A stretch of 19,742 bases of DNA from JAKPPT01 sp964630305 (GCA_964630305.1 CAZVTR010000043.1:1-19742), one strand, 5' to 3'; positions 1-7,870 are shown, counted from the stretch's first letter. Notes: generated by a model from the sequence alone, not told the origin. Numbers and translations: made by a program.

Positions 1-825
1 CCATCAGAAATTTTTGTTCCTCAGTTACCCATTCATCATGATATTCGCAGTAATACTCCTGCAAAAAACTACCTAAAACTAATTGCTCAAATTGTTGAAC
101 AGCTCTGCATTTTATTGCCCGAACTTCTCGAAGGATTAACATATTTCTTTGACCCCGCGGAAATTCTAAAACCTTGTTTCTATAAGTTGTATAAAGTTGA
201 AGAATCCTTATATCTTAATATAGTAAGAATTGACTTGAATCCGCGGCTCTTAGAAGTATCCGTTAAACAAAGCGGTAATAACGATATTACTGCTTCATAT
301 TATACCAAGAGACTCTATTTAGAATCCGAATTAATTCCTTTAGAAAAAATCATTACCGACAATCCTGCACTTCCGCGGTTTATAATCGACCAGATAATAT
401 CCCAAACATGGATAGGAGAAACAGGCAGAGGCTACATGGTGCATGGTATTTGGATGGATACCGATTTATCAAAATTCTTTTCAAAAGCATTCATTCCTCA
501 AGGAAAAAAGATTTATCCGTACTATCCGTTATTCTGCAAATATAAAACCTTATGCGGCTTCGTTCCGATGATTGGCAATCAGGGACGTAAGCTCTTGCTG
601 CCTTTGTTTCATAAAGCAAAAATATTTTTTAAACCGCATATTCCTAAAATTCAGGAAGTACTCCGCAATCAAAAATTTTCTGAAAACTTAATTGAATTCA
701 AAGAAATCGCCAATGCTGTTCCCGATGAATGGAAAAAGCAGCTGCAAAATTTCTATGTTATTTCGTATCTGAACCAATACGAACAAAAGGAGTATCAAAT
801 TACGTATGAAAATCCAGCTCAATGA
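1..825 (+). CDS. Hypothetical protein, 5'-truncated, upstream of murD
   Basis: The reading frame is open from the first base and ends with TGA at 823-825, so the N-terminus lies outside the window and 274 residues are visible. I do not recognise the family. The visible part is rich in aromatic and basic residues, has no obvious membrane segment or P-loop, and looks like a soluble mixed alpha/beta protein. Short distinctive stretches are WIGETGRGYMVHGIWMD and GFVPMIGNQGRK. Its last 20 bases overlap the start of murD, and the murD ribosome-binding site (AAAAGGAG, 785-792) lies inside it, so the two genes are probably co-transcribed and translationally coupled. This suggests, but does not show, a link to envelope biogenesis. 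Confidence is high that it is coding and low for any function. Confidence 0.8.
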   Translation, partial: PSEIFVPQLPIHHDIRSNTPAKNYLKLIAQIVEQLCILLPELLEGLTYFFDPAEILKPCFYKLYKVEESLYLNIVRIDLNPRLLEVSVKQSGNNDITASYYTKRLYLESELIPLEKIITDNPALPRFIIDQIISQTWIGETGRGYMVHGIWMDTDLSKFFSKAFIPQGKKIYPYYPLFCKYKTLCGFVPMIGNQGRKLLLPLFHKAKIFFKPHIPKIQEVLRNQKFSENLIEFKEIANAVPDEWKKQLQNFYVISYLNQYEQKEYQITYENPAQ

Positions 826-1476
826 ATTTGCAAACAAGCGTGTCACAATAATGGGTCTTGGATTAAACGGAGGCGGGCTTGCATCTGCACGTTTTTTTGC
901 AAAATGCGGTGCTCAGGTTACCGTCACCGATATGAAAACAGAAGAAATATTGAGACCATCAATCGAAGCGCTCAAGGAATACCCAATACGGTATGTGCTT
1001 GGGAAACATGATGAGGCAGACTTCCAAAATGCTGACATAGTTATAAAAAATCCAGCAGTACGTCCCGATAATCCCTATCTTAAACNNNNNNNNNNNNNNN
1101 NNNNNNNNNNNNNNNNNNNNNNNNNNNNNNNNNNNNNNNNNNNNNNNNNNNNNNNNNNNNNNNNNNNNNNNNNNNNNNNNNNNNNCTCGATTTTGAACCT
1201 GTTGCAGAAGAATATGCAAAACCGCTCCATCTTATACTGCTTGCCGGAAGCGGCACAGATAAACTTATTATATCGCTTCAAAAACGTGGTATTGCTTATA
1301 AAGGTCCTTACACTGATTTAAAAACAGCAGTAAAAACAGCCTATGAGCTTGCACCATCCGGATCGCGAATAATTCTATCACCTGGCTGTACATCGTTTGG
1401 CATGTTTAAAAACGAATTTGATAGAGGACTTCAGTTCAAACAAACAGTGAAAACAATGCTTGGCACAACTGAATAA
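806..1476 (+). CDS. murD: UDP-N-acetylmuramoylalanine--D-glutamate ligase MurD, interrupted by assembly gap
   Basis: MurD adds D-glutamate to UDP-MurNAc-L-Ala in the cytoplasm, using ATP. The first 93 residues form the Rossmann-like UDP-binding domain with the glycine-rich IMGLGLNGGGLASARFF motif. After the N run the frame continues as 96 residues carrying the MurD C-terminal hallmark SPGCTSFGMFKNEFDRG, then TAA at 1474-1476. The central ATPase domain (P-loop and catalytic lysine) is not visible. The two halves are in different frames if the 100 Ns are taken literally (start in frame 2, end in frame 1), so the gap length is a placeholder. MurD is usually about 450 residues, implying some 260 missing residues. 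The ATG at 806 follows AAAAGGAG with a 13-base spacing. Treat it as one intact gene split by missing sequence, not as a pseudogene. Confidence 0.9.
1086..1185. other. Assembly gap (100 Ns) inside murD
   Basis: Exactly 100 N characters, a common placeholder length for scaffold gaps of unknown size. Flanking sequence encodes the N- and C-terminal parts of MurD in incompatible frames. If the gene is intact, the true gap length must leave remainder 2 when divided by 3, and from usual MurD length it should be roughly 750-850 bases. Confidence 0.97.
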
Positions 1477-1477
1477 G

Positions 1478-2305
1478 CTAACTAGGAATAGTGAACGCTA
1501 TACTTGCATATCCGACAAATGAACTATCGGTATGCTTTGCAAGACTGGTTTCGTATGCGAGCAGTTTCCCATGTGAGGCATTGAGAGCTTTTGCATAGCT
1601 TACTGCACATGCTGCAGCTCCAGACGAACATGCTGCCTGTAAATCCCTTCCTGCATGCAGAATGGCATCAGGATCCAGAGCAAGACAGGCATTAATGAAC
1701 TTTCTGTCATTATTGTGCGCCCATGTTTCTGCTTGCTTTCCAATACCTGCCGGCATGAAACCATAATTGGGTCCATAATGCGTTAAATCGGTAGAACCCA
1801 ATACAAAAAGCCGCACTGCATGCGTTTTACCCCATGCAGCGAGCAGTTCTCCAAGAGCAATAGCCTGATTGTCTTCTGGCACTCTCATGCCTAAAACAGG
1901 TATGCTGTATCCAAACCGGGATGCACAGAGCGGAAGCTGTATTTCAACGGTATTATCAGCACTGTAATCCGGTCTGGCTGCTAACTGAGTACTTATTGCA
2001 TCCACAAGATCTCGGTAAACAGGAAGCGTTCCTCCTGGCACCGCATACTCAGTGTCATCATATAGTAACAGCGGGTTTCCGGCCCCTAAATGCCCTCCGG
2101 CAATTACAACACAATCAGCATTAAAAGCGCTGAGCCACGACAGCCATGCTAATTTGCCTGAAAAATACCATCCAGCATGAGGTGCAATTGCAGCACAAGC
2201 TGTTTGTTGAACAGGTTCTAACTCCTTATCCCATTCCTCAATTGTTTTTCGCACTTCTTGTGCCGTTGATGGATACCAGCCATAGGGGAGCAATCGTTTT
2301 CGCAT
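1478..2305 (-). CDS. amrB: MEMO1 family protein (AmmeMemoRadiSam system protein B)
   Basis: A 275-residue protein of the MEMO/AmrB family, related in fold to class III extradiol dioxygenases. Human MEMO1 binds metal through conserved His/Cys residues, and the bacterial role is unknown. Visible family motifs are APHAGWYFSG (His43), VVIAGGHLGAG (His72), NTVEIQLPL (Glu121), STDLTHYGPNYGF (His176) and a late Cys in AACSSGAAA (Cys226), which fit the His/His/Cys metal site. The start ATG (2303-2305 on the complement) follows GGGAGG at good spacing. It converges on murD with one base between the stop codons and no terminator visible. The AMMECR1-like and radical-SAM partners that give the system its name are not in this window. 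Family assignment is strong and the biochemical role is open. Confidence 0.87.
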   Translation of the reverse strand: MRKRLLPYGWYPSTAQEVRKTIEEWDKELEPVQQTACAAIAPHAGWYFSGKLAWLSWLSAFNADCVVIAGGHLGAGNPLLLYDDTEYAVPGGTLPVYRDLVDAISTQLAARPDYSADNTVEIQLPLCASRFGYSIPVLGMRVPEDNQAIALGELLAAWGKTHAVRLFVLGSTDLTHYGPNYGFMPAGIGKQAETWAHNNDRKFINACLALDPDAILHAGRDLQAACSSGAAACAVSYAKALNASHGKLLAYETSLAKHTDSSFVGYASIAFTIPS

Positions 2306-2346
2306 CTCAAGCCTCCCGTATACAGATTCTCTTTTTCTTATTGAGA

Positions 2347-2376
2347 ATTATAGTGTATACTATTCATTATGGACAA
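2347..2376 (-). promoter_or_regulatory. Putative amrB promoter
   Basis: On the complement, TTGTCC (2371-2376) and a perfect TATAAT (2347-2352) are 18 bases apart, giving a leader of about 35 bases that ends in the GGGAGG site. The -35 element overlaps the first codons of the divergent gene at 2369. A short inverted repeat (ATTCTC/GAGAAT, 2325-2349) lies just downstream, near the predicted start of transcription. Confidence 0.5.
2356..2361 (+). promoter_or_regulatory. Putative -10 element abutting the start codon at 2369
   Basis: TATACT ends seven bases before the ATG at 2369. No Shine-Dalgarno sequence lies between them, and the -35 region is weak (T-rich, 2333-2338). If this is the real promoter, the transcript would begin at or within a base or two of the start codon. 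Confidence 0.4.
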
Positions 2377-3520
2377 GAAAATTGTATCAGCAATTTTTAT
2401 ATTGCTCTGCATCGTTATTCCTCTGCTCTGGTTTACTATTAGTTATACACATGCAGTATCAATCGGGACAAAAGCTGCTCAGAATGGCCACAACCGGCTC
2501 ACAATGCTCGCACAAACGGTCTTAGCTTCTTCCAATCCATCAGCACAGCAATTTCAATTTGATTTAATTATTAAACAAGAACCGCAGATTTGCGGTTTTG
2601 CTGTATATAAAAACAATGAACCGCCCGTTGTACTGTATCCCTCAACTAGCACTATCGCTGCATTAACGAATGAATCGCAAAAATTCAACATAATTCGAAA
2701 CAGCACTGACCTTTCAGGCGGATATAGCGTGTTATCTTTCTCAGAACTCGTTCCGTTAGAAACTATCAGAAAACAAGGATTTCAAGCGCTTGGGTTATTC
2801 TTAATTCTGTTTTTTATTTTTTTAATCGGCATTGCTCTTTTCCCTGCAAGAAAAGGCCAAAAGCTACCAGATACTGATGCAATTCAAGAATCCGATTTAC
2901 ATGCCGAATCTTCAGCTAGTGAGGAAAATAGTTCCCTTTGTTCAGAACCCGATCTCGAAACGCAAAAGATACAGGAAGAACAACCACAAAAACAGATTAG
3001 AACAACGCTGTTTGATCCCGTAACTGGCTTATGCTGGGCAGAAGACCTTATTCCTCGACTGGATGAAGAAATAAAACGTGCAGCGTCATTTGAAAACGAA
3101 CTGGTATTTATTATTGCAAGCCTTGATATGAAACTCTATGAGCCTGAAGATTATACAACGTTTTGCGAAACGGTGCAAAAGTTTTTTAGCTTTCGTGACA
3201 TGATTTTTCAGTATAAAGATGATAGCATCGGAATAATTCTACAAAATATGGATATTGAACATGCCCTTCGCATGTGCGATGAACTTATAAAAAAAATAAC
3301 CTACCTTATACAACAAAATAAAAATGAAATGCATTATGTCGAAGCATTTTTTGGCATGAGTTCACGAGGCGGCAGAATTCTTGACAGCAAGCGGCTAATC
3401 CATGAAGCAGAAGCAGCTCTCCTCAAAGCAAAAGAAGAACACGACACTCATGTTGTTGCCTTTAAGCCAGACCTTGAAAGGTATAAACAATATATTTTAT
3501 CAAGCAAACTTGAAGCATAG
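2369..3520 (+). CDS. Membrane sensor with degenerate GGDEF domain
   Basis: A 383-residue protein. Membrane segments at about residues 5-26 and 139-159 flank a putative extracytoplasmic sensor region (27-138). An acidic, Ser/Gln/Glu-rich linker (160-210) leads to a cytoplasmic domain. That domain (214-370) keeps the outline of a diguanylate cyclase: FDPVTGL at its start (family DxLTGL), an LVFIIASLDM strand, and a C-terminal FFGMSSRGG...LIHEAEAALLKAKE (family G-S...L...AD.AL..AK). The GGDEF signature itself is replaced by YKDDSIGI at about 282-289, so cyclic-di-GMP synthesis is unlikely. A substrate-binding or scaffold role is possible. The ATG has no Shine-Dalgarno sequence. The gene is alone on its strand between divergent amrB and a convergent operon. 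The family call is moderate and the ligand is unknown. Confidence 0.75.
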   Translation: MDKKIVSAIFILLCIVIPLLWFTISYTHAVSIGTKAAQNGHNRLTMLAQTVLASSNPSAQQFQFDLIIKQEPQICGFAVYKNNEPPVVLYPSTSTIAALTNESQKFNIIRNSTDLSGGYSVLSFSELVPLETIRKQGFQALGLFLILFFIFLIGIALFPARKGQKLPDTDAIQESDLHAESSASEENSSLCSEPDLETQKIQEEQPQKQIRTTLFDPVTGLCWAEDLIPRLDEEIKRAASFENELVFIIASLDMKLYEPEDYTTFCETVQKFFSFRDMIFQYKDDSIGIILQNMDIEHALRMCDELIKKITYLIQQNKNEMHYVEAFFGMSSRGGRILDSKRLIHEAEAALLKAKEEHDTHVVAFKPDLERYKQYILSSKLEA

Positions 3521-3559
3521 CATACACAAAGGTACTGCAATGCCAGGTTTGCTTGATAA
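3497..3559. repeat. 13-bp inverted repeat spanning the end of the GGDEF-like gene
   Basis: The left arm TTATCAAGCAAAC (3497-3509) lies in the last codons of the gene. Its exact reverse complement GTTTGCTTGATAA (3547-3559) lies downstream, with a 37-base loop containing the stop codon. No T-run follows either arm, so it is not a classical intrinsic terminator. It may terminate or stabilise the two convergent transcripts that meet here. Confidence 0.6.
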
Positions 3560-3576
3560 CCAACAGCACATTTAAA

Positions 3577-4500
3577 TTATTTTAACTCATCTATTGTCTT
3601 AAGAATATTTTCAATCTGATACTGCGAACAGTGCATGGGATACAATCTATCAGAAGAATATACTATATAATCCTTTGAATTCTCAATTGTGTAAACCCTA
3701 ATATGTTTTGTTGTCCCTTTACCCAGTTCTAATGTTATGAGCACTGCTTCTTTTTGACCTGGAAGTGATAATGTTTCCATGTAATTTTGAGCACTGAGCG
3801 ATACTATGCTATAAAGCCAGCCTTCCACACGCGCCACTGCAAGATCTGGCTTGTTTTCATACTTCCATCCTTCAGCATTACGAACAAAGGTACCTTGAAT
3901 ACTCTCCTTATCTAGTTTTCCCTGTATTGAAAAACGCTGAACATCTTTCACAGCAATATTAGTTAATAATTTCAAATCAAGCCAATCAGTATCAGAACCC
4001 ATAAGGTATGAAGCTGCTGGTGTTTCTGCTTTATAAACAGTATTATTACCAACAAACATAATATAACATGCATCTGTATCCATAATTGGCGAAAGATAAA
4101 AACTTTGTTTTTTAGAAGCATTTGATAGCTCAACGAGAATTCTATCCTGTTCAGTTAACTGATATGTTTTAATTGCATCCTGCGTTTTTCCAACAGATAT
4201 TAGTTTGGCTGGTTTTTTGATATTTTTTATAAAAGCATCAACACGGCTTGTATTAACGGGAAGCGCTGCACCATTACGTTCCAATATCCAGCTTGAACCC
4301 TGTTTTTTTATATTGAGCTCTAATCCTCCTGAATATTTAATTTCTGTTACCGTATCAAGCGTTATGAGCGTTTTCTGACTGCCCTGACGCGAACGATTCC
4401 CAGGAGAAAAAATTAACCCAAGTATTACAATGAAAAGCAGTATGCTATCCGCAATCAGCGCATATTGTATTTTTTTATCAATAATTAATTTATTTTTCAT
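3577..4500 (-). CDS. DUF4340 domain-containing protein of the ABC exporter operon
   Basis: A 307-residue protein with a short basic N-terminus, one membrane anchor at about residues 12-31, and an extracytoplasmic remainder. The body shows the DUF4340 pattern: repeated short beta units such as GLELNIKKQGSSWILERNG followed by LPVNTSRVDAFIKNIKK, then a second similar half containing FVRNAEGWKYENKPD. DUF4340 proteins are often found next to GldG-type auxiliary proteins and their ABC transporters; their biochemical role is not established. The start ATG follows GAGGGGGT, ten bases after the stop of the GldG-like gene, so this is the last gene of a four-gene operon. It converges on the GGDEF-like gene. 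No lipobox cysteine is visible. Confidence 0.82.
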   Translation of the reverse strand: MKNKLIIDKKIQYALIADSILLFIVILGLIFSPGNRSRQGSQKTLITLDTVTEIKYSGGLELNIKKQGSSWILERNGAALPVNTSRVDAFIKNIKKPAKLISVGKTQDAIKTYQLTEQDRILVELSNASKKQSFYLSPIMDTDACYIMFVGNNTVYKAETPAASYLMGSDTDWLDLKLLTNIAVKDVQRFSIQGKLDKESIQGTFVRNAEGWKYENKPDLAVARVEGWLYSIVSLSAQNYMETLSLPGQKEAVLITLELGKGTTKHIRVYTIENSKDYIVYSSDRLYPMHCSQYQIENILKTIDELK

Positions 4501-4510
4501 AGATACCCCC

Positions 4511-6109
4511 TCATGCTAAACGAGCCAATTGCTCTTTTTTCCGTCGCTTATTAAACATGAGTAAACCAGCTATAATAAATCCAGCAGGTATTATGCCCAT
4601 GGTAAGTATATAAACCAATACAATCACAGTTGCTCTGGTATCTGCATCTTTAATTTTATCGAGCCGTTCCGGCTGATAGCTTCTTGTTCGGATTGATAAC
4701 AAATCATCGCTCTGGACAAGCCAGTCTGCTATAGAAACTGCGAAATTTAAATTAATATCTGATTGCATCATTTCTACAAGATCAGAAAAACTATCAGAAC
4801 CTGAAACTACAACAAGCCGTGTCTTAGATTCTTTAATTGCGGACACGACAGGTAATTCCTGTCCAGGTTCTCCTTGAGGAAGATTGCCAGGATCGGCAAA
4901 CGCTGTTTTGAGGATACCTTCACCAGCAACACCTAACACATACGAGCCCTGGGTTTCAGCTCGTTCGAGAGTATAGCTTCTACTATCATTCGGAGCAGTA
5001 TAAAAAGCTTTTGTTTGCTTCCATGCTTTAGGTGTTGTTTTTATAATTGGAACTAGAGAAAATGCATTACTGTCGGTATATTCAATTGGTGACGGCCAGT
5101 ATAAATCAAGTCCATTAAACCGCGCTGTTAATAAATGGTTTGCATTTACATATTTTTTATCAATGACTATCCAATGCGGATACGGTACATATTGAATCGT
5201 AAACATACCTGTGTATGTCGGCTGCTGAAAAGGCACAGTAAGATTAGATGCATCAAGGACTAATTCGCGCTTTACAATAATTCCATAGGAAGCTAAAAGG
5301 TCAATAATACCGTTTTCGCTTACTGGCTGAGCAAAAAGATTATAGTTTGCATTGATATTTACTCCCTTTACAGCAAAAAACACTCTGCCGCCATGCATTA
5401 TGTATTGATCGATAAAATATGCATCATAACGAGTTAAAGCAGAATTTCCTATTACAAACAGTACAGTTATATTTTTTTCAATTTGCTTGCCTTTCTCAAT
5501 TTCCTGTACTGTATATCCGCCTTTTTCAAGATAGGCCTTCAGGTACCGGTAATCTTGTGCAAAACTCTTATCACCGTCACCGATGAGAATACCTGCACTA
5601 TTTTCTTTTTGATTTACAAGTGCTCTAATACCTTTAAGGAGTTCATACTCAAGTGTATCAGTAGCAATTACTGCAGGCAGGGCAAAACTCCTATCCAGAT
5701 ACTCTACCGCAATACCAGAATAAACGAGAGCAATTCGTTGTTCCGATTTTTCCACAACCTGCATCTGCTGTGGTTTTATTCCAAGGGATTCTGCTTTGTA
5801 AGTGTCCTTTTCCGGGTTACTGAGTGTAACAACAATTTTTCCCCGGGATACAGCCTGAAGTTCAAGCAAAAAATCTTCTATCATCTGAGGACCTGGATGT
5901 TTTGCTTTTAATGAAGGACTAATAAAATAGGTAATTCTAACTGTATCTGAAAGTTCTTTATAAAAATTTCTTGCAACTTTAGACAAGGTATTGCTATGTG
6001 AGGCTGTAAAATCAATCCTAAAAAAATACAATGTTGATAGTACTGCAAAAAGAACCAATCCCGCTATAATTAAAATCATTAATTGTTTTTCTTTTTTGAG
6101 CATGTCCAT
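4511..6109 (-). CDS. GldG family ABC transporter auxiliary protein
   Basis: A 532-residue protein with an N-terminal membrane segment (about 9-29), a large extracytoplasmic region and a C-terminal segment (about 493-518) followed by a basic tail (NKRRKKEQ). The N-terminal part after the anchor, including NTLSKVARNFYKELSDTVRITYFISP, is typical of the GldG/ABC-2 auxiliary family (IFT52/GldG-like domain). The centre holds the family's DTLEYELLKGIRAL and a GGRVFFAV stretch resembling a glutamine-amidotransferase-like fold. The GGAGG ribosome-binding site sits inside the last codons of the permease, and the start lies three bases after that gene's stop, implying coupled translation. In Bacteroidota, GldG belongs to the GldAFG transporter needed for gliding; spirochaetes do not glide that way, so the cargo here is unknown. 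Confidence 0.85.
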   Translation of the reverse strand: MDMLKKEKQLMILIIAGLVLFAVLSTLYFFRIDFTASHSNTLSKVARNFYKELSDTVRITYFISPSLKAKHPGPQMIEDFLLELQAVSRGKIVVTLSNPEKDTYKAESLGIKPQQMQVVEKSEQRIALVYSGIAVEYLDRSFALPAVIATDTLEYELLKGIRALVNQKENSAGILIGDGDKSFAQDYRYLKAYLEKGGYTVQEIEKGKQIEKNITVLFVIGNSALTRYDAYFIDQYIMHGGRVFFAVKGVNINANYNLFAQPVSENGIIDLLASYGIIVKRELVLDASNLTVPFQQPTYTGMFTIQYVPYPHWIVIDKKYVNANHLLTARFNGLDLYWPSPIEYTDSNAFSLVPIIKTTPKAWKQTKAFYTAPNDSRSYTLERAETQGSYVLGVAGEGILKTAFADPGNLPQGEPGQELPVVSAIKESKTRLVVVSGSDSFSDLVEMMQSDINLNFAVSIADWLVQSDDLLSIRTRSYQPERLDKIKDADTRATVIVLVYILTMGIIPAGFIIAGLLMFNKRRKKEQLARLA

Positions 6110-6112
6110 GAA

Positions 6113-6835
6113 TTACCTCCATCTGCCTAGATACAATTTTTGCATAGTTGCATAGAGAAATCCTGCAGTGATAATGAGAAAATACAAAGCGTCTCTGCTG
6201 TCTAAAACTCCTTTTGCAAATGAATTATAATGGTAATTAACAGAAAGCCAGTTAAACATATCTGCAATTTTTCCAGTTATATTAAACCATAAAGGTATCT
6301 GACTAAATATATTAAGTATAATTAACAGAATCATTGTTACCACAAAGGCAGATATTTGGCTTTTTGTATTTGCCGAAACATACTGGCCGATTGCGGAGCA
6401 AGCAGCAGCAAAAAGGAATATTCCGAGATATTGAGTAAAAATCTGCCCTGGATCAAAATAGCCAAAAAGAAACATTGTTAGCGGAATAAAAATTGTTGAA
6501 AGCACAGCAATAAGCAGTAACACAAATGCAGCCAGAAATTTGCCCATGACTAAATCAAATTCTGAAAATGGCATTGTCATAAGCATTTCATAGGTTCCTT
6601 GTTTTTTTTCTTCTGCCCACATTTTCATGGTTAATGCAGGGACAAGAATAGTAAAAAAGAACGGCAACAAAGAAAAATACGGTCGGAGATCGGCACGATC
6701 AATCGCAAAAAACTGCTGTACAAAAAAGAAAAATATTGATATTGCTAAATTAAAAATAACAATAAAAAGCCAGGCTATTGGAGCATTAAAATAGCTTTTA
6801 AGCTCTCTGCGAAATATAATTAAAGCTTTATGCAT
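6113..6835 (-). CDS. ABC-2 type transporter permease (GldF-like)
   Basis: A 240-residue integral membrane protein with six predicted helices (about 18-44, 56-72, 100-128, 132-152, 163-184 and 214-232). Between the second and third helices is the family's cytoplasmic coupling segment MKMWAEEKKQGTYEMLMTMP, characteristic of the ABC-2 permease family that includes GldF and NosY. It would form the membrane pore partner of the adjacent ATPase, probably as a dimer. The ATG lies within the last codons of the ATPase gene (8-base overlap), with the AGAAGGGGG ribosome-binding site inside that gene. Length is normal for the family. The transported substrate cannot be inferred from sequence. Confidence 0.88.
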   Translation of the reverse strand: MHKALIIFRRELKSYFNAPIAWLFIVIFNLAISIFFFFVQQFFAIDRADLRPYFSLLPFFFTILVPALTMKMWAEEKKQGTYEMLMTMPFSEFDLVMGKFLAAFVLLLIAVLSTIFIPLTMFLFGYFDPGQIFTQYLGIFLFAAACSAIGQYVSANTKSQISAFVVTMILLIILNIFSQIPLWFNITGKIADMFNWLSVNYHYNSFAKGVLDSRDALYFLIITAGFLYATMQKLYLGRWR

Positions 6836-7769
6836 GATTTCCCCCTTCTCTTGTTAATTTGACAAAAATATCTTCCAGAGAAAGCGTATCGCGCCGCATT
6901 TCAAGCAGTGTGCTGTTATGTTCAGCAGTCCATTTGAATATTGCTTCGGCTGTTTTATCCCCATTCGATGCGGGAACAGTTACTTCCGTCTGATACAAAT
7001 TTTCAGCAAGTTTTTTGGGAGGATATTTTAAAATATTTTCAAACTGAGCTGTAAATTTATCTATCATAGCTGTTTTAATTCTGCATATAATATTTTCTTC
7101 ACCTTTCATAGCATCGGCAATTTCCTGAGGAGTGCCGTCTGCTACGATTTCACCTTCATTAATAATGATTATCTTTGAACAGAGCGCTTCTACTTCTTGC
7201 AAAATATGTGTTGATAGAATTACAGTCTTATCCTTACCAAGATCTCGAATTAAATCTCGAATTTCGAGTATCTGGTTTGGATCCAATCCTGTAGTAGGTT
7301 CATCGAGTATGAGAATGGCAGGGTTATGCAGTATTGCCTGAGCTAAACCTACCCGCTGTTTATAACCCTTGGATAAATGATCAATTAAAACATCACCAAA
7401 ACCGGTTAATCCGCACTGTTTCATGATGCGTTCTATTGTATCTTTTTTATGTTCAATAACGCCGCGAGCCTCTGCTGTAAAATCGAGATACTCATAGACT
7501 GTCATTTCATTATAGAGCGGAACACCTTCCGGCAAATATCCTGTGATAGATTTAATTGCGATAGGATCTTCTTCAACATTTTTGCCATCAACAAGAATTG
7601 TTCCCGCTGTTGGTTTATGATACCCTGTAAGAGCCTTCATAATGGTGGTTTTTCCAGCTCCATTTGGCCCAAGGAGTCCTACAATGACTCCGGTAGGAAC
7701 TTCAAATGATACATTTTTTACTGCTGTAAAAGTACCGTACTTTTTGTACAACGATTCTACCCGTATCAT
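6828..7769 (-). CDS. ABC transporter ATP-binding protein (GldA-like)
   Basis: A 313-residue ABC ATPase. The visible motifs are complete: Walker A GPNGAGKTT (34-42), signature LSKGYKQR (132-139), Walker B ILILDEP (152-158) and the switch histidine in STHIL (H198). The Q-loop position reads GYLPEGVPLY, with Glu in place of Gln, as is common in GldA-type ATPases. A C-terminal extension of about 85 residues follows the nucleotide-binding domain, as in GldA/DrrA-like exporters. It is the first gene of the operon; AAAGGAG stands seven bases before the ATG. Two perfect 12-base palindromes lie upstream and may be operators. It probably drives export or membrane remodelling together with the permease and the GldG/DUF4340 proteins. 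Confidence 0.92.
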   Translation of the reverse strand: MIRVESLYKKYGTFTAVKNVSFEVPTGVIVGLLGPNGAGKTTIMKALTGYHKPTAGTILVDGKNVEEDPIAIKSITGYLPEGVPLYNEMTVYEYLDFTAEARGVIEHKKDTIERIMKQCGLTGFGDVLIDHLSKGYKQRVGLAQAILHNPAILILDEPTTGLDPNQILEIRDLIRDLGKDKTVILSTHILQEVEALCSKIIIINEGEIVADGTPQEIADAMKGEENIICRIKTAMIDKFTAQFENILKYPPKKLAENLYQTEVTVPASNGDKTAEAIFKWTAEHNSTLLEMRRDTLSLEDIFVKLTREGGNHA

Positions 7770-7782
7770 ACCTATGCTCCTT

Positions 7783-7794
7783 TACAATATTGTA
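7783..7794. promoter_or_regulatory. 12-bp perfect palindrome at the ABC operon ribosome-binding site
   Basis: TACAATATTGTA is a perfect palindrome directly upstream of, and touching, the AAAGGAG site of the ATPase gene. A protein bound here could block transcription or translation initiation. AT-rich composition makes chance occurrence possible. Confidence 0.4.
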
Positions 7795-7858
7795 CAGTGA
7801 TATTTCGTACTCAATGAGACTAGTATGTATTAAAATGCCGTTATAAAACAATATAGCA

Positions 7859-7870
7859 AACGTATACGTT
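7859..7870. promoter_or_regulatory. 12-bp perfect palindrome upstream of the ABC operon
   Basis: AACGTATACGTT is a perfect palindrome about 90 bases upstream of the ATPase start and 7 bases from the end of rnz. It lies in the only spacer (7770-7876) able to hold the operon promoter. I could not settle on one convincing -35/-10 pair there. Confidence 0.4.

Noticed and set aside
959..1281. Short minus-strand frames running through the N block near 1086-1185
   Set aside because: They exist only because the Ns are translated as X; both flanks are murD on the plus strand.
806..1321. A 171-residue truncated MurD ending at 1321
   Set aside because: The stop arises from reading the wrong frame after a gap of unknown size; the correct C-terminus is present in another frame to 1476.
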